Positions 1-7,020 of a stretch of DNA of 64,000 bases are shown in pieces (the stretch's first letter is position 1; each line of letters starts with the position of its first letter). The stretch is from positions 66,646,951 to 66,710,950 of the forward strand of contig NC_081553.1 in NCBI RefSeq assembly GCF_963082655.1, given 5' to 3'. The notes under the pieces were generated by a model. It was not told where the DNA came from. It did no database searches and saw only the letters and a list, made by a program, of their open reading frames with translations. The DNA is from Stomoxys calcitrans. Taxonomy: Eukaryota > Arthropoda > Insecta > Diptera > Muscidae. Both the position numbers and the translations under genes were made by a program.

Positions 1-68
1 GGAAGCTATGTAACCCTTTGTTTATTGTGGGATTCATCGTCATTATATATTGGTTTTCATTGTGCTTC

Positions 69-76
69 TATAAAAG
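69..76 (+). promoter_or_regulatory. TATA box of the leftmost gene
   Basis: TATAAAAG lies 53 bp before the ATG at 129, just inside the left subterminal repeats. Its spacing would allow transcription to start around 95-105. No other core element is clear. Confidence 0.55.
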
Positions 77-128
77 TGTGAGAAGAAAGCCACATCTTGA
101 ATAGTATTGAAAGTGCAAACTTAGCGTC

Positions 129-473
129 ATGTCTGATAATTTGGAATTGATAAGTAAATTTAATAACAAAAATCTAAAACCAATTTTAAATGTGAAGGAT
201 ATGGTACTGCATCATGAATACGTTATTGATGGTTGTTATCGGACCACAACCAAATACGGAGATGCGGTAGTGCTGAGCTTGGAGGGACATACGTTATATT
301 TGCCTAAACGTTTTAATTCTTTGGATGATATAACCATACGATGCATCAACGAAGGATCCTTTTCTATTTCCAAACAGCCTTTATTAGATGATGAGGATAA
401 ATCCCTGAGCAGATTGGAACTGAAGCAGCAAATAACTGCAAGCGCCTTTTACAGTCCATATTTAAATGTTTAA
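129..473 (+). CDS. Small Polinton protein, possible OB-fold-like nucleic-acid-binding protein (114 aa)
   Basis: This is the first gene inside the left terminal repeat and has its own TATA box. The middle of the protein (about residues 37-60) has strand-rich sequence with a KYGDAVVLSLE segment followed by LYLPKRF. I associate this arrangement with small ssDNA-binding-like proteins beside replication genes of insect Polintons and related viruses. There is no signal peptide or membrane segment, and the C-terminus is charged. Function is inference. A role in coating displaced single strands would fit protein-primed replication. The start is the only ATG near the TATA box. Confidence 0.7.
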   Translation: MSDNLELISKFNNKNLKPILNVKDMVLHHEYVIDGCYRTTTKYGDAVVLSLEGHTLYLPKRFNSLDDITIRCINEGSFSISKQPLLDDEDKSLSRLELKQQITASAFYSPYLNV

Positions 474-560
474 AATACCTTTTATAAATATCGAGAATAA
501 TTTTAAGAAAAGTAAATAAAAATAATAAATTAAAACAACATAGTCTTTTTATTTGTTTAT
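474..560. terminator. Convergent 3' ends and poly(A) signals
   Basis: An 87-bp AT-rich gap separates the converging 114-aa (+) and 174-aa (-) genes. It contains AATAAA-type signals on the plus strand (about 515-530). Both 3' UTRs must be very short. Confidence 0.45.
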
Positions 561-1085
561 TTAACATTTTATTTCATCATATATTATTTCATCAAAAGAA
601 TTGATTGCATTACTTTCAATAAATACAAACATTTTATATAAATTATTAACAGCACACTTAAACTTTTGATCCTTATGAATTGGGCAATTAGTGAAATAAT
701 TTCTCATTTTTCTGAAACTTGTTTTATATTCTATGTTTACAATATTTGTACTTAGATATTTTTCTAAAAATTCCTTTTTAATTTGTCCAATCACCAAAAC
801 GTAATTGTAACTGTTCAATGGAGATAAAATATCCCCAACGCAGTTGTAATTTATTTTTCCATCAGACCAGTCCAAGCCGTGTACGTACTTCTTACAGTAT
901 GCGTTTTTTCTTCTTCCCTCCTTCAGTAGTTCTCTGCTGTCGAAAGGAGACCTAAACAAACAATAGTTTGGTACTATTGAAAACCCACTCATATAGGCAA
1001 ATTCTTTAATATATATACTATTATCATTTCCATGACAATATTGAAAATCAACCAGTACAAAATTGGGTAGATTAAAATTTGACAT
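561..1085 (-). CDS. Polinton orphan protein with C-terminal Cys/His motif (174 aa)
   Basis: I cannot assign a firm function. The N-terminus (residues 8-14) is a hydrophobic strand ending in an acidic residue (FVLVDFQ). The centre has HGLDWSDG, and the C-terminal third has CPIHKDQKFKCAVNN, a CxxH...C arrangement. I recall similar proteins among insect hypothetical proteins linked to mobile elements. The strand plus acidic residue recalls the first motif of DEDD-type exonucleases, but a full catalytic set is not apparent. It is transcribed divergently from the next gene across 44 bp. Confidence 0.7.
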   Translation of the reverse strand: MSNFNLPNFVLVDFQYCHGNDNSIYIKEFAYMSGFSIVPNYCLFRSPFDSRELLKEGRRKNAYCKKYVHGLDWSDGKINYNCVGDILSPLNSYNYVLVIGQIKKEFLEKYLSTNIVNIEYKTSFRKMRNYFTNCPIHKDQKFKCAVNNLYKMFVFIESNAINSFDEIIYDEIKC

Positions 1086-1129
1086 TTCGGTGGAAGGTTT
1101 GAAAAAGACTAAATCTCAAGAATCTCAAC
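1086..1129. promoter_or_regulatory. Compact divergent promoter region
   Basis: Only 44 bp separate the ATGs of the 174-aa (-) and 237-aa (+) genes. Transcription must start almost at the start codons or inside the opposite gene. No TATA box is visible. Confidence 0.4.
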
Positions 1130-1843
1130 ATGCCCTTATATTCGAAAAATTATTGGGAGAAGGCGTTAGTATATTTTAAAACGTCACTAAGAATGGATCA
1201 GGAAAGTAAAAAGGAAAACTCACATTTCCAAACTCGTGAAGTTGTTTTCGAGATGGAATATTTCGTCGACCTGAATTTGAAAGTAACTTGCGGCTTTTCT
1301 ATCATGCTTTTCGAACCTATAATATGGTTACAGAAAAGGAAAAACTATATTGGACTGACACGGGAATTGTGGCTACATCTAATTACGTACAGAGCCTACA
1401 TTCAAGCTTGTTTGGATCAATATGATTTTTTCCTTGACTCATTTAAATTGTTGGATGACCAAAGAAATGAACACATTCAATTGGATTTTGTGAATAAAAA
1501 TGGCAGATCATATCTTGTTTTAATTCAAGGCAAAAACAAAATAAAACTGGATAGCGAGGCCTGGAGGTCTATATGCCGGAATGGCATATTTCTAACATCT
1601 TTCATTTGCTGGAACAATATATTGAGGAAACAAATTGCTCATTTCTACTACAATTACTACATACCAACATGCGCAGCACTAAAAAAGACAAATGTTCTGG
1701 TTTCTGAAATACCTGGGTTCAATGAGCCGGACATTGAAATTGATTTGTTACGTCTGTGTTATGAGTTTAGTAAAAAAATGCCTCATATTATAAAACAAGA
1801 TATTAAAATTTACAATCTAATACAAAGAATGGAAAATAAATAA
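1130..1843 (+). CDS. Polinton protein with two PC4-like segments (237 aa)
   Basis: There is no firm family match. Two stretches share one pattern: a beta strand, then IxLxxExW, then a short helix (about residues 55-95 and 125-165, the second containing KIKLDSEAW). That pattern is the signature of the PC4/whirly-type ssDNA-binding fold, so I infer an internal duplication of a PC4-like unit. Such a protein could bind ssDNA during replication or act as a late transcription cofactor. The C-terminal 40 residues are helical and basic. The gene converges on the protease gene. Confidence 0.7.
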   Translation: MPLYSKNYWEKALVYFKTSLRMDQESKKENSHFQTREVVFEMEYFVDLNLKVTCGFSIMLFEPIIWLQKRKNYIGLTRELWLHLITYRAYIQACLDQYDFFLDSFKLLDDQRNEHIQLDFVNKNGRSYLVLIQGKNKIKLDSEAWRSICRNGIFLTSFICWNNILRKQIAHFYYNYYIPTCAALKKTNVLVSEIPGFNEPDIEIDLLRLCYEFSKKMPHIIKQDIKIYNLIQRMENK

Positions 1844-1918
1844 TATATGCATTATATTTAAATAAAAAATAAATAAAAAAAACCAAGATGTCTTTTCATT
1901 TTAATATTATTTGGGATT
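1844..1918. terminator. Convergent 3' region with poly(A) signals
   Basis: A 75-bp AT-rich gap between converging genes holds several AATAAA-type signals on the plus strand (about 1855-1880). The antisense signals lie inside or beside the protease stop. Confidence 0.4.
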
Positions 1919-2278
1919 TTATTGTTTATATTGGAGTAAAAATTTTAAACATAAGTGACCACAATTAAAAGAATCAAAATTTTGTTTTCTATTATAATTG
2001 TATTTTATATCGCTACCTAAATATTTTATTATTTCTATTGGTGGTTGAAGATTTCCAAAACTATCAAAGTATTCCACTTGGTCTCCATTTTTATAATAAG
2101 CTACCCAATGAGTTCCAGATCCTTTATATGAATCAAGGTTTACTATTCCACATTCGTTATGGAGAACATTTTTTGGAAGTTTATCTCTCATAAAAACTCC
2201 TCTAAAATTTGAAATATGTTTTCGTGCAAATAATTTTATATCTAAATCAGTTAGAGGTCGATTGGGTAGCTGCTTCAA
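1919..2278 (-). CDS. PRO: Adenain-like cysteine protease, no AUG start
   Basis: This is the capsid-maturation protease of Polintons (adenovirus protease clan). The catalytic set is visible: His57 in GTHW, Asp72 in YFDSFG, Gln99 as the oxyanion residue seven positions before Cys106 in NCGHLC. Length (119 aa) is short for the family. The N-terminal block ending in FRGVFMRD looks conserved. The first codon of the reading frame used here is TTG at 2276-2278. Upstream the frame closes at a stop at 2294-2296 without any ATG, and the first in-frame ATG is Met30, which would lose the conserved block. The gene overlaps the 3' end of the phospholipase gene in the -1 frame, just after an A_AAA_AAC site. 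Expression by frameshifting is therefore more likely than independent initiation. Confidence 0.9.
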   Translation of the reverse strand: MKQLPNRPLTDLDIKLFARKHISNFRGVFMRDKLPKNVLHNECGIVNLDSYKGSGTHWVAYYKNGDQVEYFDSFGNLQPPIEIIKYLGSDIKYNYNRKQNFDSFNCGHLCLKFLLQYKQ

Positions 2279-3093
2279 AAGTTTTTTGAAATGTTACTCT
2301 TATTACATATGATTCCCATTCCATTTTTAAATGGTTTAAGGTATAATCCCTTTCCCATTGCTATGGACTCCATACTTTTGTTGTGTCTGATGTTTTCTTC
2401 CAGTTGCTTTTTAGCATTATTCGCTGAGCTAACTAACTTGGCTATTGAAGATACACCTGAAGTTAGTCCACCTAAAGCGCCGAGTGCTGTTATAATTGGT
2501 ACTAATGGCAAAAACCCACCAATTTTGGGTACTCTTATAACTCTTGGGATAATTACATCTCCTTTATTCTTTTTAAGCATTTTATGAATAGCTTTCCTTG
2601 CTATTTTAATGGCGGAGCTAATGTCTTGGGGTTTTTCTTTCCTTAAAATTGTTGTCGTTTTCTTTATTGCGTTCGAAAAAGTTTTTTGTCCTGCCGCTTT
2701 CTTATATTTTTTCTTCTCCACACCCATACCAAATTTGACTTTAGCCTTCATCGCGTTGGTGACCAAATACGAGTTAATTTTTTCTCCTAAAGTACTATCG
2801 TTTGCTTTAAACCGTTCCCATGCCCTTTCAGCTAGCTCTCGATCAGCTTTATTTCGTTCTTCTATATCACTGGTTTTCGAATACGCTATATCATGAGTTT
2901 TACATGCGGCGTCAAGACCATTTATGCCTTTGTCTCCTCGTTTCAAACGTTTCTCGAGCTTAGTACCAGGTCCGCAGAATTGATATCCAGGTAAATGAAG
3001 TTCGAAAGGTAGGGAATTAATAAATCTGTTTAATAGTCCTCTTCCTTGAATGGATCTTTTGCGACTAACTTTATTTTGATTGAATATGAGCAT
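2275..3093 (-). CDS. Virion protein with parvovirus-like phospholipase A2 and pX-like C-terminus (272 aa)
   Basis: Residues 37-43 (YQFCGPG) form the calcium loop, and residues 61-71 (DAACKTHDIAY, catalytic His67-Asp68) form the active-site helix of a secreted/parvoviral-type phospholipase A2. The middle is basic. Residues 193-221 are a Gly/Ala-rich hydrophobic stretch able to enter membranes. Residues 246-260 (GKGLYLKPFKNGMG) resemble the C-terminal motif of adenovirus pX-like core peptides. By analogy it would be packaged and help breach an endosomal membrane. It lies upstream of the protease on the same transcript and probably donates its reading frame to a 391-codon fusion by a -1 shift. 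The ATG at 3091-3093 is the only upstream start. Confidence 0.85.
   Translation of the reverse strand: MLIFNQNKVSRKRSIQGRGLLNRFINSLPFELHLPGYQFCGPGTKLEKRLKRGDKGINGLDAACKTHDIAYSKTSDIEERNKADRELAERAWERFKANDSTLGEKINSYLVTNAMKAKVKFGMGVEKKKYKKAAGQKTFSNAIKKTTTILRKEKPQDISSAIKIARKAIHKMLKKNKGDVIIPRVIRVPKIGGFLPLVPIITALGALGGLTSGVSSIAKLVSSANNAKKQLEENIRHNKSMESIAMGKGLYLKPFKNGMGIICNKSNISKNF
2281..2287 (-). promoter_or_regulatory. Candidate -1 ribosomal frameshift site (A_AAA_AAC)
   Basis: The heptamer AAAAAAC on the minus strand is phased exactly as X_XXY_YYZ in the phospholipase/pX frame, three codons before its stop (2275-2277). A -1 slip enters the protease frame immediately. Downstream, a weak 7-bp stem (CCTCTAA with TTAGAGG, about 45-nt loop) starts some 20 nt after the heptamer, further than the usual 5-9 nt, so the stimulator is uncertain. 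Confidence 0.6.
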
Positions 3094-3164
3094 TTTATAC
3101 TTGTCGGGTTTTTTTTTCTACAATAAATAAATTGGTTAAGCAAAAAATTTAGTTAGTTAACAAA
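3094..3164. promoter_or_regulatory. Divergent promoter region between pX/protease and ATPase genes
   Basis: Seventy-one bp separate divergent virion genes. The segment has a T9 tract and repeats of TTAGTTA/TTGGTTAAGC near the ATPase start. No TATA box is clear. Confidence 0.4.
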
Positions 3165-3851
3165 ATGCGATTAGTTAAGCAAGATACAAAAATTAATGTG
3201 CGAAATTTAGACTTCGTTCATAATCATCCAAAAACTATAAAGCACAGCTGTCTACTACCGAATTCCATAAGGGCTTTAATAGTGGGACCATCGAATTGTG
3301 GAAAGACTAACGTTATGGTTAGTTTAATTGAAAGCCCTAACGGATTAAAATTTGAGAATATTTATTTATACTCAAAATCTTTATATCAACCCAAGTACGA
3401 GTATCTAAGACAACTTATAACACCTATAAAGGGAATGGGATATTTTACATTTAATAATAATGAGAAGGTTATTTCATCAGACATGGCGAAACCTAACTCA
3501 ATTATGATATTTGATGATGTTGCGTGTGAAAAGCAGAATAACATGAGAGACTATTTTACTATGGGGCGACATAAAAATATTGATTCATTTTATTTATGTC
3601 AAACATATACGCATATACCTAAACATTTGGTTCGTGACAATGCAAATTTTATAATTATGTTCAAGCAGGATGGAATGAATATGAAACACATTTATAATGA
3701 TCATGTGAGAGGTGATATGACGTTCCAAGAATTTGAGAGGATTTGTCAGGAATGTTGGCAAGATAAATATGGATTTTTAATAATAAATAAGGATAATGAA
3801 ATCACATGTGGCCGATATAGAAAAGGGTTTGATACATACATTTACATTTAG
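3165..3851 (+). CDS. ATP: FtsK/HerA-type genome-packaging ATPase
   Basis: Walker A is GPSNCGKT (residues 41-48). Walker B is SIMIFDD (112-118), and a polar sensor-like Gln146 sits in CQTY. Length (228 aa) is normal for Polinton/adintovirus packaging ATPases, which pump the genome into preformed capsids. The N-terminal 35 residues are basic. The start follows an AT-rich leader with an A-rich context (caaaATGCG). Confidence 0.95.
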   Translation: MRLVKQDTKINVRNLDFVHNHPKTIKHSCLLPNSIRALIVGPSNCGKTNVMVSLIESPNGLKFENIYLYSKSLYQPKYEYLRQLITPIKGMGYFTFNNNEKVISSDMAKPNSIMIFDDVACEKQNNMRDYFTMGRHKNIDSFYLCQTYTHIPKHLVRDNANFIIMFKQDGMNMKHIYNDHVRGDMTFQEFERICQECWQDKYGFLIINKDNEITCGRYRKGFDTYIYI

Positions 3852-3957
3852 TAATAAATATATTTCCGATTGATGAAGACGTAAGCTTGTAAAATTAACT
3901 CCAAAACCACAAATATATCTAGACAGAGAGCAAAGCTATACAAAAAAAAAAATTAAG
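3852..3957 (+). other. Intergenic leader between ATPase and DUF8207-like gene
   Basis: This 106-bp AT-rich gap contains AATAAATAT right after the ATPase stop (a poly(A)-like signal) and an A9 run just before the next ATG. No other signal is seen. Confidence 0.3.
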
Positions 3958-4812
3958 ATGAATACCAATCTTTTAAAGGAATTGGTTAAAACTAGAAAAA
4001 TTTTAAAAAGAAAATTTCAAAGCATAAAATTGGGTGAAGAGGAGACTTTGCAGGATTTGCGTCGCACATTCGATCCAGTCACACAACCAATTAATAAAAT
4101 ATTGAAACTATCTAAAGACAAAATTAAACAATCAAATGCAAAGGCTGAAAATACCGATTTTAATGAAGAAAATAAGAAGTTAAAAACTAAACTTGATAAT
4201 GGAAAGGAAGATATTGATGATGCCATAGAGGACGGTAATGATGGCGAAGAGGAAGAGGAATTCTTTTCCCAGTCAGAAGACGAAGATGGTGTGGACTTAT
4301 CAAAATTACATAGAGATAAAAAACTAGACACAGTTTTTGGACCACATAAAGATTCGAATGGAGTTTGGAAATTTGGAGATTCCATAATAGATATTAACGA
4401 AGATAAAATCATTGTTGGAAATCATTCATGGGCGTATACGCCGGGCTTATTTCAGTTGCTTTTTTATAGAAAGCCACACAACTATGATGCATTGGAATTG
4501 GATATATATAAAAAAATATTAATAGATACAAACGCACATAAGAGGAATTATAATCCGAACGAGCGGATTAAAGGGAATAAGGGTTATAAATACAAAAACA
4601 TTATTCAAAAGCTGTTTGACACTACTTACATAGGTAAAGGATTAATGACTACAATTTCAGAAAAATCCAACTATATATACTGGGACGATCCCAATGAGCT
4701 AGTAGATCGTCTTAAGCTCCTAATAGCATCAAAACAAGCTGGTCATACGAATCAAAACAATGAAATTATTTCTATTATTGAAGAACTCAAGGAAGCGGAT
4801 ATAATATATTGA
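3958..4812 (+). CDS. DUF8207-like Polinton structural/hypothetical protein (284 aa)
   Basis: The N-terminal third is charged and likely coiled coil. Residues about 85-112 are a strongly acidic linker (runs of E and D). From residue ~120 there is a compact domain with VWKFGDSIIDI, WAYTPGLFQLLFYRKP and a C-terminal YWDDPNELVDRLKLLIAS. I recall this domain from many insect Polinton-linked proteins, annotated as DUF8207. Its function is unknown to me. Position between the ATPase and capsid genes suggests a virion or assembly role, which is inference only. Confidence 0.8.
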   Translation: MNTNLLKELVKTRKILKRKFQSIKLGEEETLQDLRRTFDPVTQPINKILKLSKDKIKQSNAKAENTDFNEENKKLKTKLDNGKEDIDDAIEDGNDGEEEEEFFSQSEDEDGVDLSKLHRDKKLDTVFGPHKDSNGVWKFGDSIIDINEDKIIVGNHSWAYTPGLFQLLFYRKPHNYDALELDIYKKILIDTNAHKRNYNPNERIKGNKGYKYKNIIQKLFDTTYIGKGLMTTISEKSNYIYWDDPNELVDRLKLLIASKQAGHTNQNNEIISIIEELKEADIIY

Positions 4813-4839
4813 CAATAGTAAACCTCAATTAATCATAAA

Positions 4840-5181
4840 ATGAGTGTCGATAAGTTCGGTCATTTTTCAAATTCAACACATTATAAAAAAAATGTTTCAA
4901 AAATATTTGGAATTTTTATTGACAGGCATAATAACATCGATATCCAATATAAAAAAATTAAAAATTTGGATCCTCCGGCGGAGGATACAGACGCAGTCAA
5001 CAAAGCTTATCTTCAAAAACAAATCTACCACTCTAGAGACATTTTAAAAAGAGATTTAAATATTGAAGTTAACAACATTCGACAGGAAATAACACAAATG
5101 AAGATAAGTCTGAGTCAGTTATTTGAATTAATTTCTACTATGCCTGAAAACCCTACCATTATCTACAATAATCATAACTAA
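4840..5181 (+). CDS. Small fibre-like protein (113 aa)
   Basis: Residues ~34-60 contain IKNLDPP followed by DTDAVNKAYL, the pattern (strand, LxxP, DAVNK-x-Y) typical of trimeric phage and viral fibre stalks. A predicted coiled coil of about 35 residues follows (heptad I/L/V spacing), then a short Asn-rich tail. I infer a homotrimeric spike or base protein. The gene begins 27 bp after the previous stop and ends 3 bp before the integrase ATG. Confidence 0.7.
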   Translation: MSVDKFGHFSNSTHYKKNVSKIFGIFIDRHNNIDIQYKKIKNLDPPAEDTDAVNKAYLQKQIYHSRDILKRDLNIEVNNIRQEITQMKISLSQLFELISTMPENPTIIYNNHN

Positions 5182-5184
5182 GCT

Positions 5185-6102
5185 ATGGAAAAAAGAGACG
5201 TTGTTAACGAAATTCACACCCAAGCTCGTAAAAACTTTCCACGTCGCAGAGTTATTATGAGGGGTATTGATGACCTCTGGCAAGCTGATTTAGTCGAAAT
5301 GGGAAACTATTCCACAATAAACAAAGGTTATAAATTTCTATTGACTGTAATAGACACATTTTCCAAATATGCTTGGGCAGAAGCAACTAAATCGAAAAAG
5401 GCTTGTGATGTTTCAAAAGCGTTTCAAAAAATTCTTAGTATGGGGAGGATACCAAAAAATTTACAAACAGATGATGGAAAAGAATTTTTTAATTCAGACT
5501 TTGAAAAACTTATGGAAAAGTATTCAATTAATCACTACTCAACCTATAGCGTAATTAAGGCGTCGATTGTGGAACGTTTTAATCGAACATTAAAATCGCA
5601 AATGTTTCGAGAATTTTCTTTTAATGGCACGTACCATTGGATCGATATGTATAAAGCTTTAATAGATAAATATAATCGACAAAAACATAGAACAATAAAA
5701 ATGGCTCCAGTCGAAGTAAATTCCAAAAATGAACAAAATCTATTAAAAACCGTATATAGTCACATGAAAATACATAAAATCTCCCAATATCATTTGGGAG
5801 ACTACGTCCGCATAAGTAAATATAAGAGCATATTTGAAAAAGGATATACTCCAAATTTTAGTACAGAGATTTTTCGTATAAGACGTATACAAAACACAAA
5901 CCCCACCACATATCTACTTGAAGACTACCAGGGAAATCCCATAAAAGGAGCTTTTTATAAGGAAGAGATTTTACTCACAAAACACCCTGATGTATATCTC
6001 GTTGAGAAGATTTTAAAAACAAAGGGAGAAATGGCTTATGTTAAATGGTTAGGATTTTCTAATGAACATAACTCTTGGATAAATAAAAATGAAATATTAT
6101 AA
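5185..6102 (+). CDS. INT: Retroviral-type integrase with C-terminal chromodomain
   Basis: The rve catalytic core shows Asp35 (WQADLV), Asp96 (TDDGKEFF) and Glu130 (ASIVERFNRT). Residues ~200-245 resemble the SH3-like DNA-binding region. The C-terminus (about 270-305) is a chromodomain with YLVEKIL...YVKWLGF...SWI, expected to bind modified histone tails and steer insertion. There is no N-terminal HHCC zinc finger; the protein starts near the conserved ARKNFPRR block, so it is short at the N-terminus compared with many Polinton integrases. Only 3 bp separate it from the previous stop, which suggests a shared transcript. Confidence 0.95.
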   Translation: MEKRDVVNEIHTQARKNFPRRRVIMRGIDDLWQADLVEMGNYSTINKGYKFLLTVIDTFSKYAWAEATKSKKACDVSKAFQKILSMGRIPKNLQTDDGKEFFNSDFEKLMEKYSINHYSTYSVIKASIVERFNRTLKSQMFREFSFNGTYHWIDMYKALIDKYNRQKHRTIKMAPVEVNSKNEQNLLKTVYSHMKIHKISQYHLGDYVRISKYKSIFEKGYTPNFSTEIFRIRRIQNTNPTTYLLEDYQGNPIKGAFYKEEILLTKHPDVYLVEKILKTKGEMAYVKWLGFSNEHNSWINKNEIL

Positions 6103-6190
6103 TTTTTTTTTTTTTTTTGTTTTGAATGAACAAATAAATAAAAACTAATGAAACTAAAAACGTGTTTCCATTCATCAATTACTCATCATC
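6103..6190 (+). other. Short intergenic region after integrase
   Basis: This 88-bp gap has a T14 tract right after the integrase stop and an AAATAAATAAAAAC poly(A)-like signal at about 6131-6144. The leader of the next gene is CATCA-rich. Confidence 0.35.
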
Positions 6191-6880
6191 ATGTCAATTA
6201 CGTTAGCATTAACCGGGAGATCTCCAATTTTGACTGCTTCGTACTTTCCTCCCATTCAATTAAATGACGATTACGAATGTGCTTTAGTTGACTTTCATTC
6301 ATATAATACAATCCCTAACATTGATTATGATAATAATTTGTTTCATATTGGTGATAGTGTTATTGAAATTCCAGTTGGATCGTACGAACTCGAAGATATT
6401 GTAGACTTTATAAAAAGCGCTTATAGAAAGGAGAACGCGCTTAATACTCTGGATATAGAAGCAAATAACAATACACTTCAAATCGAAATTTTTTCTTCGG
6501 AACATGTTATAAATTTCCATCAAGATCGGTCTATTGGTCCGTTGTTTGGATTTGAAGATCGAGTTTTAGTCCCTAACATAAAGCATACGTCTCACATGCC
6601 AGTAAACATCATGAAAGTAAATGCAATTCAAATTTGTTGTAATATTACAACTGGAGCATATATGAATAATTCTCCAGCACATATTATCCATGAGTTCGCA
6701 ATAAACGTGTCTCCAGGATATAAATTAGACGAAATTCCCAGGAACCTTATTTATTTACCAGTAAACGTTAACGAAATAAGTCGCATAAAAGTTTGGATTG
6801 TTGATCAAGAAACGCGTCTGATTAATTTTAGAGGGGAAGAAATAACACTTCGATTACATCTTAAACCTAAATCAAAATGA
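6191..6880 (+). CDS. Penton-like minor capsid protein (single jelly-roll)
   Basis: At 229 aa, the size and order (just before the major capsid gene) match the minor, penton-like capsid protein of Polintons. Recognisable blocks are the N-terminal PPIQLNDDYECALVDF, IPVGSYELEDI (about residues 60-72), SIGPLFGF (about 114-121), and the C-terminal LIYLPVNV...FRGEEITLRLHLK. It would fill capsid vertices. Its stop overlaps the start of a small ORF as ATGA (6877-6880). Confidence 0.88.
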   Translation: MSITLALTGRSPILTASYFPPIQLNDDYECALVDFHSYNTIPNIDYDNNLFHIGDSVIEIPVGSYELEDIVDFIKSAYRKENALNTLDIEANNNTLQIEIFSSEHVINFHQDRSIGPLFGFEDRVLVPNIKHTSHMPVNIMKVNAIQICCNITTGAYMNNSPAHIIHEFAINVSPGYKLDEIPRNLIYLPVNVNEISRIKVWIVDQETRLINFRGEEITLRLHLKPKSK

Positions 6881-7020
6881 TTATTTTTAATAAATATAAT
6901 AATAAAATGACCAAACATAACATTCCGATTCGAGCTGTCAACAATAAAAGACGGCTTTTAACTCAAGAAAATAAATTGTTTTTAAAATCCTTAAAATTAA
7001 AATTAAAAAGCCATGTCTGA
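6877..7020 (+). CDS. Overlapping small basic ORF (47 aa) bridging penton and major capsid genes
   Basis: The ATG at 6877 overlaps the penton stop (ATGA), and the ORF ends at 7018-7020 inside the start of the major capsid gene (ATG 7013). The product is very basic and ends in a Lys/Leu-rich helix. It contains IPIRAVNNKRRLLTQENK, which resembles a conserved small protein I recall at this site in other insect Polintons. The exact overlap at both ends argues for a real gene, perhaps a core or cement peptide. It is too short for routine gene calling. Confidence 0.6.
   Translation: MIIFNKYNNKMTKHNIPIRAVNNKRRLLTQENKLFLKSLKLKLKSHV

Noticed and set aside
2291..2896. Plus-strand ORFs of 98 and 95 codons with hydrophobic stretches
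   Set aside because: They are antisense to the phospholipase/pX gene, and their hydrophobicity mirrors its codon composition.
4017..4412. 131-codon Ser-rich ORF on the minus strand
   Set aside because: Antisense shadow of the acidic region of the DUF8207-like gene.
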